64,000 bases of DNA, from the NCBI RefSeq assembly GCF_013363995.1, contig NZ_JABWGO010000001.1, positions 930,001 to 994,000 on the forward strand. The letters run 5' to 3'. Each line of letters starts with the position of its first letter. Position 1 is the first letter of the stretch. The position numbers were made by a program, and so were the translations under genes. Of this stretch, positions 1-9,322 are shown in pieces. The notes below the pieces were generated by a model. That model did no database searches. It saw only the letters and a program-made list of their open reading frames with translations, and was not told the DNA's origin. This DNA comes from Nonomuraea rhodomycinica (GTDB lineage Bacteria; Actinomycetota; Actinomycetes; Streptosporangiales; Streptosporangiaceae).

Positions 1-1
1 T

Positions 2-151
2 GACTTTTTCGTTATGGGCGGGGATTCGCTGCTCGCCACCCGCGTGCTGAGCGCCGTCGCGCGAGCGAGCGGCGTGGAGCTGGAATTCGACGACCTCCTC
101 GACGCGCCCACTCCCGGCGCCCTTTCCAAGAAGATCGCGGGGGCGGCGTGA
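2..151 (+). CDS. Carrier protein (PCP/ACP), C-terminal end only
   Basis: Partial: the 5' part lies left of the window and 49 codons remain before TGA. The piece holds the phosphopantetheine attachment motif MGGDSLLATR (Ser is the attachment residue), followed by the helix pair usual at the end of a carrier domain (FDDLLDAPTPGALSKKI). It may be a free-standing carrier or the last domain of a larger NRPS-type protein; the window cannot decide. It would hold a thioester-bound intermediate for the ligases downstream. Its stop overlaps the next GTG start (GTGA), so it belongs to the same operon. Confidence 0.85.
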   Translation, partial: DFFVMGGDSLLATRVLSAVARASGVELEFDDLLDAPTPGALSKKIAGAA

Positions 152-1473
152 ACGTCGTCGTCGTGGGAGCCGGTCTGGCCGGCCTGACCGCGGCGGCCGA
201 GCTGGTCGCGCGCGGCGCCGAGGTCACCGTGCTGGAGGCGCGGGAACGGGTGGGCGGCCGGACGCGCGGCCTGGAGGTCGAGCCGGGCGGCTGGGTGGAC
301 GCGGGCGCCGCGTACCTGGGCGAGCGGCACACCGCGCTCACCGCCCTGCTCGCCGAGCTGGACCTGAAGACGACGCCGGCCACCGTGGCGGGAGCCAGCC
401 GGTTCGCCCTCCGCGACGCCGGCCGCACCCGGCCCGGCCGGTTCCCGCCGCTGTCCGCGGTGGCGCTGGGCGAGATGTTCGACGCGCTGGAGGAGGTCAC
501 CCGGCTCGTCCGGCCGGACGCCCCCTGGCTGACGGAGGACGCCGCCCGGCTCGACGGCGTGACCGTGGAGCGGTGGGCGGCCGAGCGCCTGCGCCACCCG
601 GACGCGCGGCTGTTCCTCCCGCTGTTCCTCGGCGAGATGATGGCCGCCGACCCGGCCCGCGTGTCGGTCCTGCACATGGCCTTCTACCTGCGCTCGGGCG
701 GCGGGATCCGCTACCTCAACGCGTTCGAGGGAGGCGCGCAGGAGTGGCGGATCGCCGGCGGCGCGCATCAGCTCTGCGAACGGCTGGCCGCCGGGCTGGG
801 CGAGCGGGTGCGCCTGGGAGAGCCGGTCCTGGCGCTCCACCAGGACGCCGGCGGCGTCACCGCCGTCACCCCGCGCGGCCGGGTGCGGGGCGCCCACGCC
901 GTGGTGGCGGTCCCCCCGGTGCTCGCCGACGCGATCGACCACCGGCCCGGGCCGCCCGCGCCCCGCTCCACCCCGGTGACCGGCCCGGGCTGCGCGGTGA
1001 AGGTGCACCTGGTCTACCCGTCGCCGCTCTGGCGGGGGCTGGGCCTGTCCGGCTGGTCGGTCAGCGCCGAGGGTCCCCTGCTGTCCACCGTGGACGACTC
1101 GCCCGCCGGCGGGCGGGCGGGCGTGCTCACCGGCTTCGTCACCGGCGCCGAGGCCGTCCGTTACGCCGCGCTGCCCGCCTCCGGGCAGCGCGAACTGGCG
1201 GTGGCGCAGGCCGCGCGGCTGTTCCCCGAACTGCCGCCGCCGACCGCGTTCCACCTCACCGACTGGGTCCACGAGCCGTACAGCCGGGGCTGCTACGCGG
1301 CCCTGTTCGGCCCGGGCGACTGGCTGCGCCTCGGCCCCGGGCTGACCGCGCCGCACGGGCGCGTGCACTGGGCCGGCACCGAGACCAGCACCGAGTTCTT
1401 CGGCCTCATGGAAGGCGCCATCCGGTCAGGTCACCGCGTGGCCGCAGAGATCACCTGGAGGGAAACACCATGA
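148..1473 (+). CDS. Flavin monoamine oxidase family protein
   Basis: 441 aa, the usual length for bacterial monoamine oxidase-like flavoenzymes. The N-terminal Rossmann fold VVGAGLAGLTAAAEL is followed by an acidic residue in VLEARERVGGRT, which binds FAD. GGAQEWRIAGG in the middle and WAGTETSTEFFGLMEGA near the C-terminus are typical MAO segments. The SRGCYAAL segment keeps Cys382 at the place where mammalian MAO binds FAD covalently. It probably oxidises an amine or amino acid building block, or desaturates a tethered one. GTG start, GTGA overlap with the carrier protein gene. Confidence 0.85.
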   Translation: MNVVVVGAGLAGLTAAAELVARGAEVTVLEARERVGGRTRGLEVEPGGWVDAGAAYLGERHTALTALLAELDLKTTPATVAGASRFALRDAGRTRPGRFPPLSAVALGEMFDALEEVTRLVRPDAPWLTEDAARLDGVTVERWAAERLRHPDARLFLPLFLGEMMAADPARVSVLHMAFYLRSGGGIRYLNAFEGGAQEWRIAGGAHQLCERLAAGLGERVRLGEPVLALHQDAGGVTAVTPRGRVRGAHAVVAVPPVLADAIDHRPGPPAPRSTPVTGPGCAVKVHLVYPSPLWRGLGLSGWSVSAEGPLLSTVDDSPAGGRAGVLTGFVTGAEAVRYAALPASGQRELAVAQAARLFPELPPPTAFHLTDWVHEPYSRGCYAALFGPGDWLRLGPGLTAPHGRVHWAGTETSTEFFGLMEGAIRSGHRVAAEITWRETP

Positions 1474-3164
1474 CCTCGATCGCCCCCCTGCCCGTCCGCC
1501 GGCGGTTCATGACCGAGCCCGGCCTGGGCGCGGGCAACTTCCTCGATCACGCTCTGGAGGGCAACCCCCACCGGGACGTGCCCTTCGTCCACACCCACCG
1601 CACCGACCACCGCGGCCGGGTCGTGCTGCGCGGCCACAGCCTGCTGGACCTGGCCCGGATGCGCGACGGCTACGCCCGCTGGTACCACGCCAACGGCGTG
1701 CGGCCGGGCGACCCGGTCGGGATCGTCGTGGCCGAGGGCCTGGAGCCGCTGATCCACTTCCTGGCGCTCACCGCGCTCGGCGCCGTGCCCGCGATGGTCA
1801 ACGACGCGATGCGGCCGGACGTCATGGTCCGCTACCTCAACCACGTGGGCGTGGTGGGCGTCGTCGCCGACGACACCACCCGGCTCCAGCTCGCCTACCG
1901 CGACGACCCCCAGAACCGGCCGCGGTTCGTCGCGCTCGCCTCCGAGGTCCGCGCCTTCGACGCCGCCTCGGGCACGCTGCCGGATTCCTATCCCCACCGG
2001 CACGAGCCGGACGACATCGTGGGGCTGATCCACTCCTCCGGCACCACCGGGGTGCCCAAGTCGACGACGATCGGCCACCGGTCCTTCTGGGACGGCAAGC
2101 AGGCCAGGATGGAGCGCTTCCCGGCGGAGCCGTACGACCGGCTCATGTCGCTCATGCCGCACACGCACGCGGGCGGCCTGAGCTACTTCCTCACCGCGGT
2201 GCTGCTCGGCCTGCCGACCGTGGTCATGTCGGACTGGCGGCGCGCCGTGGTGGAGCCGGTGATGGAGGCGTTCCAGCCCACCATGGTCGCCTCGTTCCCG
2301 CGCACGTTCGTCGAGCTGGCCACCGGCGAGCCGCCGGTCGAGGGCGCGGCCCGGGTGCACTCCTGGTTCAACACCGGCGACGCCGCCCACTACGGGCACA
2401 TCCGGCGCCTGGTGCAGCTCGGCGAGCGTCCGGCCGGGCTGATCAAGCCGTGGCTGCTGCCCGCCGGCGCCTCGGCCGACGGGCCGCTGCCGGGCTCGCA
2501 GTTCATCGACGGGCTGGGCTCGTCCGAGATGGGCATGGCGCTGTTCGGCATGGTGTTCACGCCCGAGACGCCGCGCGACGACCGCTGCGTGGGCAGGGCG
2601 CAGGAGGCCGTCATCAGGGCCGCGGTGCTGGACGAGAACGGCGAGGAGGTGCCCGACGGCACCGTCGGGCTGCTGGGGGTGATCACCCCCTCCCGCACCC
2701 CGGGCTACTGGAACGACCGGCGCCTGACCGAGAGCTTCGAGCTCAACGGCTTCTGGCTGACCGGCGATGTGGCCCGCCGGGACGCCGAGGGCAGGTTCTA
2801 CCACCTCGACCGCACCGTGGACGTCATCGACACCCTGGCCGGGCCGGTCTACAGCCTGCCCCTGGAGGAGGTCCTCATCGCCGACTGCGCGGACCTGGTG
2901 CAGGACTGCTCGGTCGTCGGCGTGCCGGGGCCGCCGGGCGAGGGACAGCGGCCGATCGCCGTGGTGCGGCCGCAGGCGCAGGCCGCGGACGCCACCGCCG
3001 AGGAGGTGCGGGACCGGGCCAACAAGGCGCTGGCCGAGGCGGGCCTGGCCACGCTGGCCGCGGTGGTCATCGCCAGGACGGGCGAGGACTACCCGCTCGG
3101 CCCCACCGGCAAGGTGCTCAAGCGCGAGCTCCGCACCCGGCACGCGGCGCTGTTCGCCGCATGA
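1470..3164 (+). CDS. AMP-binding acyl/aminoacyl ligase (ANL superfamily)
   Basis: 564 aa. Adenylate-forming enzyme that activates a carboxylic acid as acyl-AMP and passes it to CoA or to a carrier protein, perhaps the one at the left edge. The P-loop-like A3 motif is LIHSSGTTGVPKS, the A7/A8 region is GFWLTGDVARRD, and the catalytic C-terminal lysine is in GPTGKVLKREL. The start is the ATG in the ATGA overlap, with CTGGAGG about 9 bases upstream. Substrate cannot be read by eye. It could equally be a stand-alone adenylation domain or a fatty acyl-AMP ligase. Confidence 0.85.
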   Translation: MTSIAPLPVRRRFMTEPGLGAGNFLDHALEGNPHRDVPFVHTHRTDHRGRVVLRGHSLLDLARMRDGYARWYHANGVRPGDPVGIVVAEGLEPLIHFLALTALGAVPAMVNDAMRPDVMVRYLNHVGVVGVVADDTTRLQLAYRDDPQNRPRFVALASEVRAFDAASGTLPDSYPHRHEPDDIVGLIHSSGTTGVPKSTTIGHRSFWDGKQARMERFPAEPYDRLMSLMPHTHAGGLSYFLTAVLLGLPTVVMSDWRRAVVEPVMEAFQPTMVASFPRTFVELATGEPPVEGAARVHSWFNTGDAAHYGHIRRLVQLGERPAGLIKPWLLPAGASADGPLPGSQFIDGLGSSEMGMALFGMVFTPETPRDDRCVGRAQEAVIRAAVLDENGEEVPDGTVGLLGVITPSRTPGYWNDRRLTESFELNGFWLTGDVARRDAEGRFYHLDRTVDVIDTLAGPVYSLPLEEVLIADCADLVQDCSVVGVPGPPGEGQRPIAVVRPQAQAADATAEEVRDRANKALAEAGLATLAAVVIARTGEDYPLGPTGKVLKRELRTRHAALFAA

Positions 3165-4591
3165 GCCACCCGATGCCTGCCGGCGCCGCCGGCCCGCCCC
3201 GCGAGGCCGGCGACCCGCTCCACGAGGCCGGCGGCCGGCTCCAGGGCGCCGCCGTCCCGCTCTACAGGTACGCGCGCCGCCCCCTCGTGGAGCCGGACTG
3301 GCGGCGGCTGCCGGGCTGGCGCGGCGTCACCGAGACGCAGTGGCGCGACGCCCAGTGGCAGCGCGCCCACTGCGTGAAGAACGCCGGCCAGCTCCGCGCG
3401 GTGGCCGGCGACCTGCTCCAGGACTCCTTCTACGCCGACCTCCAGGCCGACGCGGAGCGCTTCGCGACCATGTCCATGCTGGTCACGCCGCAACTGCTGA
3501 ACGTGATGGCGCCCGGCGCGCCGACGCGGCCGGCCGCCTTCACCGAGGCGTTCCTGGCCGACCCGGTCCGCCGGTACCTGCTGCCGGTGGCCTCGGACCG
3601 GCACCCCGAGTGGCCCAGCCATCCGCGGGCGCGGCGCGACTCCCTGCACGAGGCCGAGATGTGGGCGGTGGAGGGGCTGACCCACCGGTACCCGACCAAG
3701 GTGCTGGCCGAGCTGCTGTCCACCTGCCCGCAGTACTGCGGGCACTGCACCCGGATGGACCTGGTCGGCTCCTCCACCCCGCAGGTCACCAAGGCGCGGC
3801 TGACGCTCAAGCCGGTGGACCGGGAGGAGCTGATGCTGGACTACCTCAAGCGCACCCCGCAGGTGCGCGACGTGGTGGTCTCCGGCGGCGACGTGGCGAA
3901 CGTGCCCTGGCCGCGGCTGGAGTCGTTCCTGCTGCGCCTGCTGGACCTGGAGTCGGTGCGCGACGTCCGGCTGGCCACCAAGGCGCTGGTCGGGCTGCCG
4001 CAGCACTGGCTCCAGCCGCGCGTCGTGGAGGGGATGGGCCGGGTGGCCCGGCTCGCCCGCCGCCGCGGCGTGAACCTCGCCGTGCACACCCACGCCAACC
4101 ACGCCCAGTCGGTGACGCCGCTGGTGGCCGAGGCGTCCCGGGCGCTGTTCGAGGCGGGGGTGCGGGACGTGCGCAACCAGGGCGTGCTGCTGCGGGGAGT
4201 GAACACGACCGCGGCCGACCTGCTCGACCTGTGCTTCGCCCTGCAGGGGGAGGCCGGCATCCTGCCGTACTACTTCTACCTCTGCGACATGATCCCCAAC
4301 GCCGAGCACTGGCGGATCCCGCTCCACCAGGGCCAGCGCCTCCAGGAAGCGATCATGGGCTACCTGCCGGGGTACGCGACGCCGCGCGTCGTGTGCGACG
4401 TGCCGTACGTCGGCAAGCGATGGGTGCACCAGGTGACCGGCTACGACCGCGCGCGCGGCATCTCCTACTGGACCGTCAACCACGGCATCGGCCTGGGCGA
4501 GCCGCCCGGCCCCGGGCGTCGCTTCCCCTTCTACGACCCGATCGACACGCTGCCCGAGCCCGGCCGCCTCTGGTGGAAAGGACAACGATGA
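3161..4591 (+). CDS. KamA-family radical SAM aminomutase (lysine/arginine 2,3-aminomutase-like)
   Basis: 476 aa. The CxxxCxxC motif CPQYCGHC (C189, C193, C196) binds the 4Fe-4S cluster that cleaves SAM. The PLP-binding lysine is likely K419 in CDVPYVGKRW. Asp376 and Asp413 are 37 residues apart, exactly like Asp293 and Asp330 of clostridial lysine 2,3-aminomutase, which hold the epsilon-amino group, so a basic substrate such as lysine is favoured. The clostridial C-terminal zinc cysteines are missing: no Cys occurs after residue 412. The product would be a beta-amino acid for this pathway. ATGA overlap with both neighbours. Confidence 0.85.
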   Translation: MSHPMPAGAAGPPREAGDPLHEAGGRLQGAAVPLYRYARRPLVEPDWRRLPGWRGVTETQWRDAQWQRAHCVKNAGQLRAVAGDLLQDSFYADLQADAERFATMSMLVTPQLLNVMAPGAPTRPAAFTEAFLADPVRRYLLPVASDRHPEWPSHPRARRDSLHEAEMWAVEGLTHRYPTKVLAELLSTCPQYCGHCTRMDLVGSSTPQVTKARLTLKPVDREELMLDYLKRTPQVRDVVVSGGDVANVPWPRLESFLLRLLDLESVRDVRLATKALVGLPQHWLQPRVVEGMGRVARLARRRGVNLAVHTHANHAQSVTPLVAEASRALFEAGVRDVRNQGVLLRGVNTTAADLLDLCFALQGEAGILPYYFYLCDMIPNAEHWRIPLHQGQRLQEAIMGYLPGYATPRVVCDVPYVGKRWVHQVTGYDRARGISYWTVNHGIGLGEPPGPGRRFPFYDPIDTLPEPGRLWWKGQR

Positions 4592-5562
4592 GCTCGCTGC
4601 GCCGCATGTGCTGGATCTTCCCCGACCGGGAGTCCACGCGGGCCCAGGCGATGTGGCACCCCTTCTTCTGGGACCTGTACGCCGACGTGGCCGCGGAGCT
4701 CGGCCTGACCTGGTGCCGGCACGCGCCCGACGCGGTGACGGTCGACGGCCTCGACACCGGCAAGCCGCGCGTCTACGTGGATCAGGAGCGGGTCACGCCC
4801 GAGGACACGCTGTTCATCACCGCCCTGTACTCCCTGCCGTACCAGTCGATGGACGTCTTCAACCAGTACGCGCTCTACGCCGTGCTGGAGCAGGCCGGCT
4901 TCTACCTGCCGTTCCCGGCGTGGCTGTCGCCCATCGCCAACGACAAGCTGGCCACGGTGCTGTTCCTGCGCGACTCCCCCGTGCCGCCCGTCCCCACCGT
5001 GCGGATCGGCACCGGCCGGGACACCGGCAAGTACCTGTACGAGGCGGCGCTGGGCGAGCTGACGTACCCCGTCATCGTCAAACCGTCCGGGTGGTGCGGC
5101 GGGGGCGGGGTGAACCTGGCGCGCGACGCCGAGGAGATTCGCGGCCTGGCCAGCCTGGCGCAGGGCGGCGACACCGCGCTGGTCGTCCAGCCCTACCTGG
5201 GTGACGGCACGGTCGACTACCGCGTCTACGTCGTGGACGGCGAGCCGTACGCCGTCATGAAACGGATCCCGCAGCCCGGCTCGCCGGTCGCCAACGCCAG
5301 CAGGGGCGGCGCGATGGAGTTCCCGGAGGTCCCGGCCGAGCTGGCCGCGGCCACCGCGTACTTCGCCGACCGGCTGCCCATCCCGTTCTTCTGCGTCGAC
5401 TTCCTCTTCGACGGCGAGCGGTTCTGGTTCTCGGAGCTGGAGCCCGACGGCGTGATCGCGCCCGACTGGGGCGATCCCGCCCGCACCCTCCAGCGCGACG
5501 TCACCCGCGCCCGCTGGAGCGCCTACCGCGACGCCCACACCCGATGGCTGGAGAGATCATGA
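4588..5562 (+). CDS. ATP-grasp domain ligase
   Basis: 324 aa. The central ATP-grasp signature is seen as VIVKPSGWCGGGGVNL (nucleotide-binding Lys and glycine loop), LVVQPYLGDGTVDYRVYVV, and the metal site FCVDFLFDGERFWFSELEPDG. The metal-site end reads E-x-E-x-x-D instead of the common E-x-N, a small deviation. Members of the RimK/ATP-grasp ligase group join a carboxylate to an amine through an acyl phosphate, so this is a candidate amide-forming enzyme for the beta-amino acid. ATG start in the ATGA overlap, with GGAAAGGA just upstream. Confidence 0.8.
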   Translation: MSSLRRMCWIFPDRESTRAQAMWHPFFWDLYADVAAELGLTWCRHAPDAVTVDGLDTGKPRVYVDQERVTPEDTLFITALYSLPYQSMDVFNQYALYAVLEQAGFYLPFPAWLSPIANDKLATVLFLRDSPVPPVPTVRIGTGRDTGKYLYEAALGELTYPVIVKPSGWCGGGGVNLARDAEEIRGLASLAQGGDTALVVQPYLGDGTVDYRVYVVDGEPYAVMKRIPQPGSPVANASRGGAMEFPEVPAELAAATAYFADRLPIPFFCVDFLFDGERFWFSELEPDGVIAPDWGDPARTLQRDVTRARWSAYRDAHTRWLERS

Positions 5563-6776
5563 CCGACTTCTCGCTGTCCCACGACCCCGACCTGCGCGTC
5601 GCGCAGCGCGCGCTGGAGCGCCTGAAGACCGTCCCCGCGCTCGCCCTCCGCTACGCCGCCCACGACAAGATCCTCTCGCTGCGGGACCTGGCGGCGCTGC
5701 CCACGCTGGTCAAGGACGACCTGAACGTGGCGCTGGCGCACCTGAACCCCAGGGCCGAGCGCGGCGCCACCTGGCTGTTCCAGAGCGGCGGCAGCACCGG
5801 CGCGCCCAAGGTGGGCCATGCACCCACCGGCTTCTACATGGCCGGCGTGCACGCCCAGTGGCGGCCGCTGGACCGCGACGACGTCTTCGTCAACGGCTGG
5901 GGCGCCGGGCGCATGTGGGGCGCCCACTTCCTGGCCGCCGCGTTCGCCGACCTGTCCGGCTGCCAGGTCATCGCGCTCGGCTCGGTCACCCGGGACGAGT
6001 ACGGCGACTGGCTGGCGTTCCTCGCGGCCCGGGGCGTGACCGCGTTCGGGGGCACGCCCAGCGTGCTGCGGCTGTGGTTCGCCCACGCCCGCGCCACCGG
6101 CGTCCGCCTGCCGAGCCTGCGCAAGGTGCTCTGGCTGGGCGAGGCGTGGCATCCGCAGCTCGACGAGGACCTGGCCGTGGTCGCGCCGGACGCGCGCCGG
6201 TGGGGCATGTTCGGCAGCACCGAGACCTGGGTGGCGGGCACGAACACGCCGGACTGCCCGGCCGACGTGTTCCACCCGCTGCCCGAGCAGCTCGTGCACG
6301 TGGGCGAGGACGAGCTGCTGGACTTCACCACGCTGAACCCGGACATGCTCAACCCCGTGCTGCGCTACCGCACCGGGGACGCCGGCCGGTTCGTCGCCTG
6401 CCCGTGCGGGGCCGGGGGCAGGGCGCTGCGGATCCTCGGCCGCCGCGACTCCGTGGTGCAGGTGCGCGGCCTCGGCCTGCACGTGGACGACATCGTGGCC
6501 CAGGCCGAGCGGGAGCCCGGCGTCGCGCGGGCGCAGATCGTCATCACCGAGCAGCGCGGCCGGGTCTCCGCCGTCGAGGTGCTGCTGCTGGCCGGCGGCG
6601 ACGCGCCTCCCGGCCTGGCGGAGCGGCTGCGGCGCGACCTGATGGCCGCGACCTTCACCCTGAGCACGGCCTTCCAGCACGACCCGGAGTCCTTCCGCGT
6701 GCGGGTCGTCGACGCGCTGGTCAGCAACGAGCGCACCGGCAAGACCGCGAGCTTCGTGGTCAGGGAGGCGGAGTGA
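5559..6776 (+). CDS. PaaK/LuxE-like AMP-forming ligase (first copy)
   Basis: 405 aa, the usual size for phenylacetate-CoA ligase-like enzymes, which are shorter than typical ANL ligases. The nucleotide loop is QSGGSTGAPKVGH and the adenylate region is RYRTGDAGRFVACPCG, with a CxC pair seen in this family. Likely activates a carboxylic acid for transfer to CoA, a carrier or an amine. An in-frame ATG at 5544 is possible, but the ATG at 5559 keeps the ATGA overlap found throughout this operon, so it is preferred. It is related to the ligase at 9323, suggesting two distinct acids are activated. Confidence 0.8.
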   Translation: MTDFSLSHDPDLRVAQRALERLKTVPALALRYAAHDKILSLRDLAALPTLVKDDLNVALAHLNPRAERGATWLFQSGGSTGAPKVGHAPTGFYMAGVHAQWRPLDRDDVFVNGWGAGRMWGAHFLAAAFADLSGCQVIALGSVTRDEYGDWLAFLAARGVTAFGGTPSVLRLWFAHARATGVRLPSLRKVLWLGEAWHPQLDEDLAVVAPDARRWGMFGSTETWVAGTNTPDCPADVFHPLPEQLVHVGEDELLDFTTLNPDMLNPVLRYRTGDAGRFVACPCGAGGRALRILGRRDSVVQVRGLGLHVDDIVAQAEREPGVARAQIVITEQRGRVSAVEVLLLAGGDAPPGLAERLRRDLMAATFTLSTAFQHDPESFRVRVVDALVSNERTGKTASFVVREAE

Positions 6777-8035
6777 GGCTGTCCCTGGGGCGCGAGTTCG
6801 CGCTGTTCTGGTCCGGCCAGACGGTGAGCCTCGTCGGCGACCGGATCACCGTGTTCGTCGTGCCGACGCTGATGATCTTCGCGTTGGACGCCTCGCCGTT
6901 CGAGGTGGGCGTGGTCTCCATGGCGCAGTACCTCGGCATCCCCCTGCTCGGGCCGATCGCCGGCGTGCTGGTGGACCGGTGGGACAAACGCGTCACCATG
7001 CTGGTCTGCGACCTCGTGCGGCTGGCGGCGATCGCGGCCGTCCCGATCGCCTACTGGGCGGGGGCGCTGACCACGCCGCTGCTGTTCGTCTGCGTGGCGC
7101 TGGTCAGCGGGGCGACGATCTTCTTCAACGTCGGCTATCTCGTCGCCGTGCCCGCCACCGTGCCGCAGGACCGGCTCGTCCACGCCTACTCCAGGCTGGA
7201 GGGCAGCCGGACGGTGTCGGAGGTGGCCGGGCCGTCGATCGCCGCCGGGCTCTACCACGCGCTCGGCGCGGCGGCGCTGCTCGTCGACGCGGCCACCTAC
7301 CTGGTCTCGGCCGCCTGCTTCACCTCCATGCGCCCGTGGGGCGCCGCGACGGTCCACCAGGGCTCGGTCCGCTCGCGGCTGGCGCTGGGGTTCCGGCTGA
7401 ACTGGGCGGATCCGGTGCTGCGCCGGGTGGTCGTCGCCGCCGTGACGCTGAACTCGGGCGGCCCCGTCTTCGTCACCGTCCTGCCCGTCCTGGCCTACCA
7501 GGGGCTGGGCGTCCAGGTCGCCGCGTACGGCGCGGCGATGTCGGCGGCGGCCGTGGGAGCCGTGCTGGGCGCCCTCGCGGCGCCCAGGATCGGCGGCCGG
7601 CTGGGGCTGGGCCGCACCATGGCGTGGGCGCTGCTGCTGCACTGCCTGGTGGGCCTGGGCGTGCTGGCCGCGCCCGCGCTGCCGCCGCCGCTCGTGATCG
7701 GCGTGACGATCGGCTGCTACGGCTTCTTCATGTCCTGCATCAACGTCTGCAGCGCGCCCATCCGCCAGTCGCGGATGCCGGCGGAGAACCAGGGCGTGAT
7801 GCACGCCGCGTTCCGCACCGCGACCTGGGGCGTGATCCCGCTGGCGGCCCTGGCGGGCGGCTCGGCGGTCACCCTGCTCACACCCGGTCTGGGCGTGCTC
7901 GACGCCGCCCGGGTCGTCATGGCGGGCGGGACGCTGCTCGCGGCGCTGTCGTTCCTGCCCGCGCTCGGCATCCAGCCGCTGCTCGACCGGGCGGAGCGGG
8001 AGGGCGAGCCGGCGGGGGCGGGGAGCGCCTCATGA
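6773..8035 (+). CDS. MFS transporter (drug-export type)
   Basis: 420 aa with roughly 12 hydrophobic segments. The N-terminal half shows FWSGQTVSLVGDRIT and the loop 2-3 type motif GVLVDRWDKRVTM, typical of MFS exporters of the DHA3/enterobactin-exporter group. Placed inside the biosynthetic operon, it probably exports the product and may give self-resistance. GTG start inside a GTGA overlap with the ligase; its own stop overlaps the next ATG. Confidence 0.85.
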   Translation: MRLSLGREFALFWSGQTVSLVGDRITVFVVPTLMIFALDASPFEVGVVSMAQYLGIPLLGPIAGVLVDRWDKRVTMLVCDLVRLAAIAAVPIAYWAGALTTPLLFVCVALVSGATIFFNVGYLVAVPATVPQDRLVHAYSRLEGSRTVSEVAGPSIAAGLYHALGAAALLVDAATYLVSAACFTSMRPWGAATVHQGSVRSRLALGFRLNWADPVLRRVVVAAVTLNSGGPVFVTVLPVLAYQGLGVQVAAYGAAMSAAAVGAVLGALAAPRIGGRLGLGRTMAWALLLHCLVGLGVLAAPALPPPLVIGVTIGCYGFFMSCINVCSAPIRQSRMPAENQGVMHAAFRTATWGVIPLAALAGGSAVTLLTPGLGVLDAARVVMAGGTLLAALSFLPALGIQPLLDRAEREGEPAGAGSAS

Positions 8036-8883
8036 GGACGGTGCTGATCACGGGGACGTCGTCGGGCGTGGGGCTGGCCACCGCGGTCGCCGCGGCGCGG
8101 GCCGGGTTCGCCACGGTGGCGACCATGCGCGACCCGGGCCGGGCCGGCGAGCTGCTGGAGGCCGCCGGGAAGGCGGGCGTCGAGGTGGACGTCCGGCGGC
8201 TCGACGTCACCGACGCCGGGTCGGCCGAGTCCTGCCTGCGCGGCGTGCGGGAGGACTACGGACGGCTGGACGCGCTGGTCAACAACGCGGGCGTGTCCAA
8301 CTTCGACCCCACGATGGAGATGTCCACCATGGAGGCCCTGCGGGCCAACCTGGAGGTCAACTTCTTCGGGGTGATCGCCGTCAGCCGGCTGGCGATGCCG
8401 CTGCTGCGGGCCTCGGGCGGGCGGCTGGTGAGCGTCGGCAGCGTGCACGGCGTCGTGGGGCAGCCGTTCAACGAGGCGTACGCGGCGGCGAAGTTCGCGG
8501 TCGAGGGGTTCATGGAGAGCCTGGCACCGGTCGCGGCCTCCCAGGGGGTGCGGGTGTCGGTGGTCGTGCCCGGCTACGTCTCCGACACCCGGTTCGGGAT
8601 TTTTCCGGACATCAACCGGAAGACCATCCAGGCCGCCTCCGGCCCCTACGCCCGGACCTTCGCCGGCTACATCGACTGGGTGCGCGGCGCGGGCTGGGAG
8701 GGGGCCGGCCAGTCCAAGCAGGAGGTGGCCGAGGTGATCGTCGGCGCGCTGACCGCCGAGGACCCGCCCTTCCGCATCGCCACCAGCGCCTGGGTGTCCG
8801 GCTACCTGGCCGCCAAGCTCGCCGACGCCGACGGCTCGGCCGTGCGCGCCCTGGCCCGTACCTGGATCGGGGCCGCCGAATGA
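8032..8883 (+). CDS. Short-chain dehydrogenase/reductase (SDR)
   Basis: 283 aa, classical SDR length. The cofactor motif is TGTSSGVGLA (TGxxxGxG), the structural NNAG motif is present (LVNNAGVSN), and the catalytic set is Ser in VGSVHGV plus YAAAK (Tyr and Lys). It would reduce a ketone or oxidise an alcohol with NAD(P)H on a pathway intermediate. ATGA overlaps on both sides place it firmly in the operon. Confidence 0.88.
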   Translation: MRTVLITGTSSGVGLATAVAAARAGFATVATMRDPGRAGELLEAAGKAGVEVDVRRLDVTDAGSAESCLRGVREDYGRLDALVNNAGVSNFDPTMEMSTMEALRANLEVNFFGVIAVSRLAMPLLRASGGRLVSVGSVHGVVGQPFNEAYAAAKFAVEGFMESLAPVAASQGVRVSVVVPGYVSDTRFGIFPDINRKTIQAASGPYARTFAGYIDWVRGAGWEGAGQSKQEVAEVIVGALTAEDPPFRIATSAWVSGYLAAKLADADGSAVRALARTWIGAAE

Positions 8884-9263
8884 GCCGCCCCACCGAGGAC
8901 CCGGCCTGCCGCTCGCTCGGCATCACGCTCGAGGACCTCGGCCCCGGACGGGCCCGGGCCCGCATGCGGATCACCGACGACATGGTCAACCTGCACGGCG
9001 TCGCCCACGGCGGCTACGTGTTCCTGCTCGCCGACGCCGCCTTCGCCCACGCCTGCAACAACCGGGGCCCGGTCACCCTCGCGCACAGCGCCCAGGTGAC
9101 CTTCGTCCGCCCGGCGGCGCCGGGAGAGGACCTGCTGGCCGAGGCCGAGGAGCGGGTCCGCCACGGCAGGCACGGCGTCTACGACGTCACCGTGCGCCGT
9201 CCCGGCGGCGAGGTCGTCGCCGAGTTCCGCGGCCAGAGCGTCGCCGTGTCCGGCCGGCCGTAG
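8880..9263 (+). CDS. Hotdog-fold thioesterase (PaaI-like)
   Basis: 127 aa single hotdog domain. The active-site stretch NLHGVAHGGYVFLLADAAFA matches the PaaI type, where HGG starts the central helix and the Asp is catalytic. It probably hydrolyses a wrongly loaded or finished acyl-thioester (CoA or carrier bound), which fits its place between ligases. ATG start overlaps the SDR stop (ATGA). The last gene of the coupled block: a 59-base gap follows. Confidence 0.85.
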   Translation: MSRPTEDPACRSLGITLEDLGPGRARARMRITDDMVNLHGVAHGGYVFLLADAAFAHACNNRGPVTLAHSAQVTFVRPAAPGEDLLAEAEERVRHGRHGVYDVTVRRPGGEVVAEFRGQSVAVSGRP

Positions 9264-9322
9264 CGCCGCCTTCCGCAGGCCGTGGAGCCGGATCCGGCCT
9301 GAAACTCATCGAGGAGAACCAG

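Noticed and set aside
3161..4591. KamA-type radical SAM as part of the RiPP-like system
   Set aside because: It is 10 kb away on the other strand, inside its own overlapping operon, and has aminomutase rather than SPASM features.
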